A stretch of DNA of 6,587 nucleotides from Pseudomonadota bacterium (GTDB lineage: Bacteria; Pseudomonadota; Gammaproteobacteria; Burkholderiales; Burkholderiaceae_B): positions 1-6,587 of the forward strand of contig JAEWEH010000045.1 of assembly GCA_023389535.1 (NCBI GenBank), written 5' to 3'. This document shows, piece by piece, positions 1-6,207 of the stretch (position 1 is its first letter; each line of letters opens with the position of its first letter). A program made the translations under genes and the position numbers. A model generated the notes under the pieces. It searched no databases. It was not told the DNA's origin and worked only from the letters and a program-made list of their open reading frames with translations.

Positions 1-613
1 CGCTTTGCGCGGGCTGAAGCCGAATGAGCGCCCCCGCGAAGAACAGCGCCAGGACCAGGAGCCCGCCAGATATGAGCAGCAAAGCCGGTGTACCCACCAC
101 TGCTGCAAGTACGGAAGCCAGCCACGGCCCGAAGACGGCGCCCAAGGTGCCGCCTACCGCAATCAGGGCGAAGAACCGCTTGCTCTGCTCCAGCGAGAAT
201 CTGTCCGACATCAACGCCCAGAACACCAAGGACGAAAATAAGTTGAAAACGCTGAACCAGACATAGAACACTTGGCCGCTTACGACGCCGACCACGTCGG
301 GCGCCAACGCGATCAGCAGGTAGAACACCACCAGGCTACCGGCAAAGAAGAGATAGGTGGCTGCAATGAATACGATGCGCCGGAACCTGCTGACCAACAG
401 GCCGAATATGGGATTGACCAGCAGCGTGACCACAGCGGTGCCGACGAACAGCCAACGTACGGCATCCAGCCCGCCGCGCATGCCCAGGGCTTCGCGGGCT
501 GGCCGCAGCATCATCAACGCCGTCAGGACACAGAAGAAAAATGCCATGGCGACAATGACCGGCACGACCTCTGCACGGCGCACGTTGAAGACGCTCTGTA
601 ACGTCATGGCCAT
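1..613 (-). CDS. MFS-type transporter, nucleotide-exchanger-like (N-terminal part, cut by window edge)
   Basis: Reading the minus strand from ATG at 613 gives MAMTLQSVFNVRRAEVVPVI... and stays open to the left edge (about 204 residues, C-terminal half missing). Six hydrophobic stretches are visible, near residues 17-36, 52-73, 82-105, 112-138, 150-176 and 180-198, matching the first half of a 12-segment inner-membrane carrier. Distinctive pieces are RPAREALG just after the first segment, SRFRRIVF between segments 2 and 3, and DRFSLEQSKRFF before segment 5. From memory these fit an MFS-like group in proteobacteria often labelled NTP/NDP exchange transporter and related to ATP/ADP translocases; the substrate is not proven by sequence. 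A GGGGG run at 618-622 is 4 bases before this ATG and 10 before an in-frame ATG at 607, so 607 is a possible alternative start. A third ATG at 617 is in the wrong frame. The gene is divergent from the hsp20-lon pair and shares its upstream region. Confidence 0.85.
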   Translation of the reverse strand, partial: MAMTLQSVFNVRRAEVVPVIVAMAFFFCVLTALMMLRPAREALGMRGGLDAVRWLFVGTAVVTLLVNPIFGLLVSRFRRIVFIAATYLFFAGSLVVFYLLIALAPDVVGVVSGQVFYVWFSVFNLFSSLVFWALMSDRFSLEQSKRFFALIAVGGTLGAVFGPWLASVLAAVVGTPALLLISGGLLVLALFFAGALIRLQPAQS

Positions 614-643
614 GCATCCCCCTTTTTTCGCCTTAATTTTCTG

Positions 644-663
644 TTGAAGCTGCCCTTGAAGCT
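644..663 (+). repeat. Direct repeat TTGAAGCT x2, 12-base period
   Basis: TTGAAGCT occurs at 644-651 and again at 656-663, start to start 12 bases, about one helical turn apart. The second copy runs into the palindrome at 663-679. Such spacing suits side-by-side binding of a regulator, or the copies may simply contain -35-like TTGAA elements. The repeat is seen directly; any function is inference. Confidence 0.5.
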
Positions 664-673
664 TCGGTACGAT
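644..673 (+). promoter_or_regulatory. Candidate sigma70-type promoter toward hsp20-lon
   Basis: TTGAAG at 644-649 (4 of 6 matches to TTGACA) is followed after 18 bases by TACGAT at 668-673 (4 of 6 matches to TATAAT). The -10 would lie at the centre of the palindrome at 663-679, a classic repressible layout. A heat-shock sigma32-like -35, CCCTTGAA at 653-660, also lies here, but the matching C-rich -10 expected about 14 bases on is poor (CCGAACAA). Transcription from here would give a leader of roughly 170 bases before hsp20. This is a weak match made by eye. Confidence 0.3.
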
Positions 674-679
674 ACCGAA
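663..679. promoter_or_regulatory. Perfect palindrome TTCGGTA-CGA-TACCGAA, likely operator
   Basis: Two 7-base arms, TTCGGTA (663-669) and TACCGAA (673-679), are exact reverse complements around a 3-base centre. It lies 50-66 bases upstream of the MFS start on one side and about 180 bases before hsp20 on the other. Size and symmetry fit a homodimeric repressor site (for example TetR or MarR type). No regulator gene is visible in the window, so the binding protein is unknown. There is no downstream T-run, so it does not look like a terminator. Confidence 0.5.
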
Positions 680-723
680 CAATGGGTAACAGTAATGTAT
701 TTAAATCTAGTGCGCTGCGGATT

Positions 724-858
724 GCAAACCCCGGTTTTTGCTCCTATCCTATGGCTTACAGGCTGCACGCTGGCGTCGGCTCGCATCGAAGCCCATGCTC
801 TCGCCCACCGCCGCGGCTGCTAACGGCAGCCACTGCTGCACGATTAGGATGTAAGCCA
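724..858 (+). promoter_or_regulatory. Structured 5' leader of hsp20, possible RNA thermometer
   Basis: Several self-complementary pieces lie before the hsp20 frame. GCAAA (724-728) can pair with TTTGC (737-741). GGCTCG (778-783) can pair with CGA-A-GCC (787-793, one bulged A). GGCTGC (815-820) pairs with GCAGCC (826-831) around a 5-base loop. TGGCTTACA (752-760) is the exact reverse complement of TGTAAGCCA (850-858), the stretch between the AGGA Shine-Dalgarno and the first base of the proposed ACG start. ATCCTA (746-751) could instead pair with TAGGAT (845-850), covering the Shine-Dalgarno itself. TTGCTCCT at 738-745 contains a UYGCU-like word. Multi-hairpin leaders whose last stem hides the ribosome site are typical of ROSE thermometers of small heat-shock genes. 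The complementarity is seen; the thermosensor role is inference and no folding was run. Confidence 0.4.
846..849 (+). promoter_or_regulatory. Shine-Dalgarno AGGA that points to an ACG start for hsp20
   Basis: AGGA at 846-849 is followed by 8 bases (850-857) and then ACG at 858-860, in frame with Hsp20. This is normal ribosome-site spacing for a start at 858. The ATG at 849-851 overlaps the AGGA itself and runs directly into TAA at 852-854, so it cannot start the protein. Confidence 0.45.
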
Positions 859-1262
859 CGACATTCCACAAGCCCGTTGACTCAGCGTGGGCTGAAGCGA
901 TCAATCTGCTGGAACAGGCCGACCGTCTGCACCGGCAATTCTTCCGTTTAAGTCCCAGCCGCAGTGCGGGGCCTACTTGGGAACCCCCTGCGGATGTTTT
1001 TGAAACCAACCACAATATTTCGGTGCTGGTGGCCCTGCCGGGGGTCGCGCCCGATCAGGTCAAGGTTGTCATCGACGGCAGTGCGCTCGTCATTTTGGGC
1101 CAACGGCCCTTGCCTGCCCCGACTGCCGCGCATATTCGCAGAATTGAAATTCCCTACGGCCGCTTCGAACGGCGTATCGAACTGCCGCCCGGCCACTTCG
1201 AGATTCAAGAATCCGCGCTTGCCGATGGCTGCCTGCGCTTGAATTTATTAAAACGTAGTTAA
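858..1262 (+). CDS. Small heat-shock protein, Hsp20/alpha-crystallin family (non-standard start)
   Basis: This is a cytoplasmic ATP-independent holdase of about 134 residues. Numbering from ACG as residue 1, the N-terminal part includes AWAEAINLLEQADRLHRQFF (10-29), followed by the alpha-crystallin domain from about residue 41: WEPPADVFETNHNISVLVAL, then PGVAPDQVKVVIDGSALVILGQRPLP, RRIEIPYGRFERRIELPPG, and finally ALADGCLRLNLLK, the family's A-x-x-x-G-x-L strand. The C-terminal I-x-I tail motif common in the family is absent; the protein ends LLKRS. The frame is open from 855, after TAA at 852-854, and has no ATG, GTG or TTG before GTG at 1023, which would delete the first strands of the domain. 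ACG at 858, 8 bases after AGGA, is the best-placed start. It is either a rare ACG initiation, a mutated ATG (making this a damaged gene), or a sequence error. The stop is 24 bases before lon, suggesting co-transcription. Confidence 0.75.
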   Translation, partial: TTFHKPVDSAWAEAINLLEQADRLHRQFFRLSPSRSAGPTWEPPADVFETNHNISVLVALPGVAPDQVKVVIDGSALVILGQRPLPAPTAAHIRRIEIPYGRFERRIELPPGHFEIQESALADGCLRLNLLKRS

Positions 1263-1286
1263 CAATTGACTGAAGGCGGGCAAACC

Positions 1287-3707
1287 ATGGTAAACGACAG
1301 CCCCGACCCAAACTCCAGCGCTACGGAAACAACCGAGTCGTCAGCGCCCGAGAGAAAAACGGCTGCCCCGGCCGTCGCCATTCCGGAAGACGCACTGATC
1401 ATCATCCCGGTACGCAACCTGGTGCTGTTTCCAGGCCTGGTCGTGCCCATCAGCATCGGGCGCGACAGTTCTGTGGCGGGCGCCCAGGAAGCCGCGCGCT
1501 CGGGGCGCCAAGTAGGCGTATTGTTGCAGCGCCAAGCGGACTCGAATGACCCCACGCCAGACGAACTGTTCCGCATAGGCACGGTCGCCAGCATCCTCCG
1601 TTATGTCACGGCGCCAGACGGGTCGCACCATATCATTTGCCAAGGCGAACAACGCTATCGTGTCAAGGAATTCCTGCCGGGATATCCGTTTCAGGTCGCC
1701 ACGGTGGAGCGCTACGAAGAACAGAAGACATCGAATCTAAATGTCGAAGCGCTGATGGTGCAGCTGAAGGCTCGCAGCGCAGAGATACTCCAGATGCTGC
1801 CCCAGGCTCCGGCGGAAATCGTCTCCACGGCGCAGAGCATTTCATCGCCTTCCATGTTGACGGACTTCATCGCCGGCGTCATGGATCTGAAACCCGCGGA
1901 AAAGCAGGAGGTGCTGGAAACGGTGAACCTCGAAGCGCGCATGAGCAAGGTGCTTGAACTGCTGGTACACAATATCGAAGTGTTGCGCGTCAGCCAGGAC
2001 ATCGACCAGCAAACGAAAGAACGCTTCGAGGACCGGCAACGCGAAATCCTGCTGCGTGAGCAACTGAAGACCATCCAAAAACAGTTGGGCGAAACCGAAG
2101 GCAACGAGGCCGAAATCGCCCAGATCGAAGAAAAGATCACCCAGGCCAAGATGCCGGAAGACATCGACGCCCAGGTGCGCAAGGATCTCAGGCGCCTGCA
2201 GAATATGCCCGAGGCCTCGGCGGAATATTCCATGCTGCGCACTTATCTGGACTGGGTCACCGAGCTGCCATGGTCCGTCACCACTGACAGCCGCATCGAC
2301 ATCGCTGAGGCGCGCGCCATCCTGGATCAGGATCACTACGGCCTGCTGAAGATAAAACGCCGTATTCTCGAATATCTGGCTGTTCAGAAACTCAACCCTA
2401 CGGGCAAGAGTCCCATCCTGTGTTTTGCCGGCCCGCCGGGCGTCGGCAAGACCTCGCTGGGCCAAAGCATCGCCCGGGCGACAGGACGCAAGTTTGCCCG
2501 CATCAGCCTGGGCGGCGTGCATGACGAGGCCGAAATACGCGGCCATCGACGTACCTATATCGGCGCCCTGCCCGGCAATATCATTCAGGCGATCCACAAG
2601 GCGGGCTCCAGGAATTGCGTCCTCATGCTGGACGAAGTCGACAAGCTCGGCAGTGGCATCCAGGGCGATCCCGCCTCGGCTTTGCTGGAAGTGCTGGACC
2701 CCGCGCAAAACAGCAGCTTCCGCGATAACTATCTGGCATTGCCATTCGACCTGTCGCAGGTGATGTTCATCACTACGGCGAATATGCTGGATACCATCCC
2801 CATCCCGCTGCGCGACCGTATGGAAGTGATCCAATTGCCGGGCTATACCGAAGAAGAAAAAATCCAGATTGCCAAGCGTTACCTGCTCGCCCGGCAATTG
2901 GCCGCCAACGGCTTGGCTCCGGATCAATGCGACATGACCGACGACGCTTTGCGAACGATCGTGCGCAAGTACACGCGCGAAGCCGGGGTGCGCAACCTCG
3001 AACGCGAGATAGGCAGCGTCTTGCGCCATGCCGCCATGCAAGTTGCCGAAGGAACGGCGCAGCACGTATCGATCGACGTTGACGATCTGCATGCGGCGCT
3101 CGGGCCCGAAAAATTCGAAAGCGAAATCGCCATGCGCACCAGCTTGCCAGGCGTAGCGACCGGCTTGGCCTGGACTCCGGTAGGCGGGGATATTCTGTTC
3201 GTCGAAGCCAGCCGCACTCCGGGCGGCGGCAAACTGATACTTACCGGGCAACTGGGCGATGTCATGAAGGAAAGCGTCCAGGCCGCTCTCACCCTGGTCA
3301 AGGCCGGATCCGAACGCCTCGATATTGCACCCGGCATCTTTGAAAAGACCGACATCCACGTCCACGTTCCGGCTGGTGCGATCCCCAAAGACGGGCCTAG
3401 CGCCGGCGTGGCCATGTACTGCGCGCTGCTATCGCTGCTGACCAATACGCCGGTGCGCAGCGACCATGCCATGACCGGTGAAATCAGTTTGCGCGGATTG
3501 GTTCTGCCGGTCGGGGGCATCAAGGAAAAGGTGCTGGCCGCTCTGCAGGCCGGCATCACGACCGTACTTTTGCCCAGGCGCAACCAACGTGACCTGGAGG
3601 ATATCCCGGAGGAAGCCCGCAAGCGCTTGCGTTTTATCTGGCTGGATACGGTCGACGACGCCGCCAAGGCCGCCCTGGAAACACCGGCCGCGCTGGCGGC
3701 GCATTAG
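1287..3707 (+). CDS. lon: ATP-dependent serine protease Lon (LonA type, endopeptidase La)
   Basis: This is an 806-residue cytoplasmic AAA+ protease that unfolds and degrades damaged or regulatory proteins, within the usual LonA length range. After a Ser/Thr/Pro/Glu-rich tail (1-35), the substrate-binding N domain starts at ALIIIPVRNLVLFPGLVVPI (36-55). A charged, likely coiled-coil stretch lies near 240-290. The AAA+ module has Walker A GPPGVGKTS (382-390), Walker B VLMLDEVDKL (445-454, D449/E450), sensor 1 FITTAN near 494 and a sensor 2 region GVRNLERE near 570. The protease domain starts near 619, with catalytic Ser705 in PKDGPSAG and Lys748 in GGIKEK. All key residues are present. ATG at 1287 is preferred, with GAAGG at 1272-1276; an in-frame TTG at 1266 has no good ribosome site. 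In betaproteobacteria the main lon usually follows clpX. Here the partner is hsp20, so this may be a second, heat-shock-linked Lon (inference). Confidence 0.97.
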   Translation: MVNDSPDPNSSATETTESSAPERKTAAPAVAIPEDALIIIPVRNLVLFPGLVVPISIGRDSSVAGAQEAARSGRQVGVLLQRQADSNDPTPDELFRIGTVASILRYVTAPDGSHHIICQGEQRYRVKEFLPGYPFQVATVERYEEQKTSNLNVEALMVQLKARSAEILQMLPQAPAEIVSTAQSISSPSMLTDFIAGVMDLKPAEKQEVLETVNLEARMSKVLELLVHNIEVLRVSQDIDQQTKERFEDRQREILLREQLKTIQKQLGETEGNEAEIAQIEEKITQAKMPEDIDAQVRKDLRRLQNMPEASAEYSMLRTYLDWVTELPWSVTTDSRIDIAEARAILDQDHYGLLKIKRRILEYLAVQKLNPTGKSPILCFAGPPGVGKTSLGQSIARATGRKFARISLGGVHDEAEIRGHRRTYIGALPGNIIQAIHKAGSRNCVLMLDEVDKLGSGIQGDPASALLEVLDPAQNSSFRDNYLALPFDLSQVMFITTANMLDTIPIPLRDRMEVIQLPGYTEEEKIQIAKRYLLARQLAANGLAPDQCDMTDDALRTIVRKYTREAGVRNLEREIGSVLRHAAMQVAEGTAQHVSIDVDDLHAALGPEKFESEIAMRTSLPGVATGLAWTPVGGDILFVEASRTPGGGKLILTGQLGDVMKESVQAALTLVKAGSERLDIAPGIFEKTDIHVHVPAGAIPKDGPSAGVAMYCALLSLLTNTPVRSDHAMTGEISLRGLVLPVGGIKEKVLAALQAGITTVLLPRRNQRDLEDIPEEARKRLRFIWLDTVDDAAKAALETPAALAAH

Positions 3708-3712
3708 CAGGC

Positions 3713-4318
3713 TCAATTCGGCAGCCATAAGCCCAGACCGACAAAGATTCCGCCGCATAGCCGATTGAAACGCTTGCCCCATCGGGCCAGCATAGGCTTT
3801 ACTCGGTGCGCTGACGCGGCGATCATCCATTCAGTCACGAATTCCACCGCGGCAAACGTACCGGCCATCACCAGGAACTGCATGAACAGACTGCGCGCCG
3901 GATCGATAAATTGCGGCAAGAAAGCACTGAAAAACAGCAATGCCTTGGGGTTGCTCAATGCGGAGAGACAACCTTGCCGAAACAGAGATGCGCCGCTGCG
4001 CACTTGAATATCCAGCGGCTCATTGGCGCCGAGCGGCGCCGATCGCCATACCTGGATGCCCAGCCACACCAGATAAGCCCCACCCAGCCATTTCAGTACG
4101 ATCAGCCAATGCGCCGACGCCTGCAGCAACGCACCTATGCCGAACATGGAAAGCGAAATAACCAGTATGAAGCCCAGCGAGCCGCCTGCAATGGTATAGA
4201 GCGTCCGGCGCCGTCCATGCAACGCGCCATGCGTAAGCGCCAGCAGGCCATTGGGCCCGGGCGACAACGACAGGCCGGCGGCGGCCAGCAGATACATCAG
4301 CCAAGTGTCCAGTGCCAT
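3713..4318 (-). CDS. LysE/RhtB-family amino-acid or metabolite exporter
   Basis: This is a 201-residue inner-membrane protein with about six hydrophobic segments. The family signature SPGPNG is at residues 19-24 in the first segment, and the second conserved motif NPKALLFFSAFLPQFI starts at residue 123. Members export amino acids such as lysine, arginine, threonine, homoserine or leucine; the substrate cannot be told from sequence. ATG at 4318 is chosen because it gives the usual MALDTWLMYLL start and has AAGGGG (4329-4334 on the plus-strand coordinates) 10 bases upstream. An in-frame ATG at 4342 would add eight residues but lacks a good ribosome site. The gene is convergent with lon, with 5 bases between the two stop codons, and divergent from the DUF72 gene at 4425. 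LysE/RhtB genes often lie beside a LysR or Lrp regulator, but none is seen here. Confidence 0.93.
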   Translation of the reverse strand: MALDTWLMYLLAAAGLSLSPGPNGLLALTHGALHGRRRTLYTIAGGSLGFILVISLSMFGIGALLQASAHWLIVLKWLGGAYLVWLGIQVWRSAPLGANEPLDIQVRSGASLFRQGCLSALSNPKALLFFSAFLPQFIDPARSLFMQFLVMAGTFAAVEFVTEWMIAASAHRVKPMLARWGKRFNRLCGGIFVGLGLWLPN

Positions 4319-4355
4319 TGATTTATCGCCCCTTGCAGCCATTCAGGCCTATGCC

Positions 4356-4384
4356 TTGAAAGCAGGAAAATGAAAAGGGATGAT
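4356..4384 (+). promoter_or_regulatory. Candidate sigma70 promoter of the first DUF72 gene
   Basis: TTGAAA at 4356-4361 (5 of 6 matches to TTGACA) is followed after 17 bases by GATGAT at 4379-4384 (4 of 6 matches to TATAAT), ending about 40 bases before the ATG at 4425. The preceding base makes CTTGAAA, a sigma32-like -35, but the spacer and -10 region are A/G-rich, not C-rich, so a heat-shock promoter is unlikely. Confidence 0.45.
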
Positions 4385-4424
4385 ACGCTAGATAGGGGTA
4401 ATCAATCCGGCAGGGGGAATTCTT

Positions 4425-5231
4425 ATGAGCAAGAAGCGCGGCGGAACGATCCGGATCGGCGTGGGCGGGTGGGCTTATGAGCCATGGCGCGGAACGTTCT
4501 ACCCCGAAAAACATCCGCAAAAGCGCGAGCTTGAATACGCCAGCCGGCAGCTTACTTCGATAGAGATCAACAGCACCTATTATGGCGCGCAAAGGCCAGA
4601 AAGCTTCGCGAAGTGGTACGAGCAAACACCTGATACCTTCGTCTTCGCTGTAAAAGCGCCGCGCTATGCCACCAATCGGAAAGTGCTGGCTGATGCCGGA
4701 GCAACGATAGAACGCTTCCTGACCGGCGGCGTGACCGAACTCAAACACAAGCTTGGCCCCATCAACTGGCAGTTCATGCCAAGCAAGGTGTTTGATGCCG
4801 AAGATTTCCAGGCTTTCCTTAAACTCCTGCCACGGACGGTCAATTGTGTGACTCTGCGGCACGCCGTGGAGGTTCGACACGATAGTTTTCAAACGCCCGA
4901 CTTCATTGCCCTGGCCCGACAATATGAAGTTGCCGTGGTGGTCGCTGCGGATTCAGAGCACCCGCTTATCGCGGACATGACCGCGCCCTTCGTCTACGCA
5001 CGGCTAATGGGCACCAAAAAAGACGAACCGCTAGGCTACCCTGCCCACGCATTGGACTTATGGGCCCAGCGCGCGCAGGCCTGGGTAAAAGGCGTAGCGC
5101 CGGACAGCCTGCCCAGTCTTGCGCCCGACCCGCCCGGTACCGGCGGACGCGATGTCTATATTTATGTCATCAGCGGCAATAAAGTGGTCAATCCTCGCGC
5201 AGCGATGTCGCTCATTGCGCGCGTGGCTTGA
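4425..5231 (+). CDS. DUF72 (YecE-like) TIM-barrel protein, subfamily A
   Basis: This is a 268-residue cytoplasmic protein with no signal peptide or membrane segment. The DUF72 hallmarks are IGVGGWAYEPWRGTFYP (11-27), SIEINSTYYG (45-54), then SFAKWYEQTPDTFVFAVKAPRYATN, a GPINWQFMPSK strand and LRHAVEVRHDSF. The C-terminus reads DVYIYVISGNKVVNPRAAMSL in place of the W-x-x-x-D-N-T-A-x-G-x-A-x-x-N-A ending seen in the neighbouring DUF72 gene. From memory this is a recognised DUF72 branch rather than a decayed copy. The family's molecular function is not established; the fold resembles divalent-metal TIM barrels such as endonuclease IV and xylose isomerase. The start at 4425 is supported by GGGGGA at 4413-4418. 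It is divergent from the LysE-type gene and convergent with a second DUF72 gene 63 bases away. Confidence 0.93.
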   Translation: MSKKRGGTIRIGVGGWAYEPWRGTFYPEKHPQKRELEYASRQLTSIEINSTYYGAQRPESFAKWYEQTPDTFVFAVKAPRYATNRKVLADAGATIERFLTGGVTELKHKLGPINWQFMPSKVFDAEDFQAFLKLLPRTVNCVTLRHAVEVRHDSFQTPDFIALARQYEVAVVVAADSEHPLIADMTAPFVYARLMGTKKDEPLGYPAHALDLWAQRAQAWVKGVAPDSLPSLAPDPPGTGGRDVYIYVISGNKVVNPRAAMSLIARVA

Positions 5232-5294
5232 AAGCCTCGCGGGCTGAACCCAAGGCGCATGTAATCCCGTTGCCGATAACGACAGACCGACCGC

Positions 5295-6050
5295 TTACAA
5301 GCAGTGCATCAGCGTCAATGCATTGGGAATGGCCTCGCCATGCGCGGTATTGTCGAGTATGCACCAGGCTTGCCGGCCTGAACGCTGCGCCTCGGCGATT
5401 TGGCCAGCTACCGCCTCGATGAACGCATTGCTATACGCAGAGTAATAAATCTTCGGCGCGCCGTGTAGCCGGATATACAGAGTATGAGGATCGCCGGCAG
5501 GTTCGACCCCGGGCACCGGCAACGGGTCGGCATGAACGCAGCCGACGCCCGTATCCCGCAGCATGTCCGCCGCCTCGGGTGTAAACCAGCTGGCATGGCG
5601 CGGCTCGCACACCACCGGGACCCGCATAAGGCCGTGCAGCGTTTCAAAAAAGCTGGATGCCTCTGCGGTATTCAACACCAGGCTGGGCGGAAGCTGCACC
5701 AGCAGGCAGCCAAGCTTATCACCCAGCCCAGCCACTTGATCAACGAAGGCTTTCAAGTCGTCGTCGACCCGGCGCAACTTATGCTGATGCGTGATCGTAC
5801 GGGGGACCTTGGCGCAAAACCGGAATGCATCCGGTACGCTCGCAGCCCATTTAGCATACGTCTTCGCCTGGTGCGGACGATAAAAGGAAGAATTAATCTC
5901 CACCGATGAGAATACCCGTGCGTATCGTTCAAGATGGCTTCCCTCGCCGGGGAAGTGTGCGGCCACCTTGGAAGACAGCGCCCAGCCGGCGCAGCCGACA
6001 TAGACGGGCAGCGCGGCGGAAGAGCTGGATCGAAGCGTCATATTAGCCAT
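5295..6050 (-). CDS. DUF72 (YecE-like) TIM-barrel protein, subfamily B
   Basis: This is a 251-residue soluble protein of unknown molecular function. Visible motifs are VYVGCAGWAL (16-25), SVEINSSFYR (49-58), FRFCAKVPRTITH, LLVQLPPSL, VVCEPRHASWF, LYIRLHGAPKIYYSAYS and the ending WCILDNTAHGEAIPNALTL. It is therefore closer to classic YecE than its neighbour, which lacks QLPP and the final DNTAHG motif. ATG at 6050 is the likely start, since the conserved part begins about 15 residues in. The ribosome site is weak, and an in-frame ATG at 6041 and TTG at 6086 are alternatives. The gene ends 63 bases from the stop of the other DUF72 gene, in convergent orientation, and is divergent from the esterase-family gene at 6208. 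Confidence 0.93.
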   Translation of the reverse strand: MANMTLRSSSSAALPVYVGCAGWALSSKVAAHFPGEGSHLERYARVFSSVEINSSFYRPHQAKTYAKWAASVPDAFRFCAKVPRTITHQHKLRRVDDDLKAFVDQVAGLGDKLGCLLVQLPPSLVLNTAEASSFFETLHGLMRVPVVCEPRHASWFTPEAADMLRDTGVGCVHADPLPVPGVEPAGDPHTLYIRLHGAPKIYYSAYSNAFIEAVAGQIAEAQRSGRQAWCILDNTAHGEAIPNALTLMHCL

Positions 6051-6207
6051 AAGGGTTCTTGCAACAGAAGCCCGTGCGCCCAGCAATGCCCATTCCCGCG
6101 CCGCATCATCGTTGTTCCGATCGCCACCTTAGTGAGCAGTATCAGGCATTCAATTTGCTGCCTGCGCTTCATTCCCACATTGCACCCGCCACTCAGGAGC
6201 AGCCAAC

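Noticed and set aside
272..601. Plus-strand 109-codon frame over the MFS gene
   Set aside because: It is antisense to a frame with six good membrane segments and family motifs. Its His/Gln/Asp-rich composition is typical of a shadow frame.
682..951. Plus-strand 89-codon frame upstream of and overlapping hsp20
   Set aside because: The translation is low-complexity, rich in Arg, Pro and Ser, with no family resemblance. It overlaps the Hsp20 frame and the structured leader.
1023..1262. hsp20 starting at GTG 1023
   Set aside because: It would remove WEPPADVFETNHNIS and the helical N-terminal part, which look conserved, and it has no Shine-Dalgarno. It could only produce a broken alpha-crystallin domain.
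1842..3365. A 507-codon open frame on the minus strand inside lon
   Set aside because: It lies wholly antisense to a clear Lon protein with all catalytic motifs and has no recognisable domain. Long antisense frames are common opposite GC-rich genes.
3911..4321. Plus-strand 136-codon frame opposite the LysE-type gene
   Set aside because: It is Gln/Arg/Ala-rich, without domains, and antisense to a clear membrane exporter.
4354..4361. CTTGAAA as a sigma32 heat-shock promoter for the DUF72 gene
   Set aside because: No C-rich -10 element follows at the right distance. A sigma70 reading fits better.
5232..5294. GCCT/AGGC and GGG/CCC arms (5234-5256) as a terminator between the two DUF72 genes
   Set aside because: The stem is short and interrupted by an asymmetric internal loop, and there is no T-run on either side. 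It is too weak to call.
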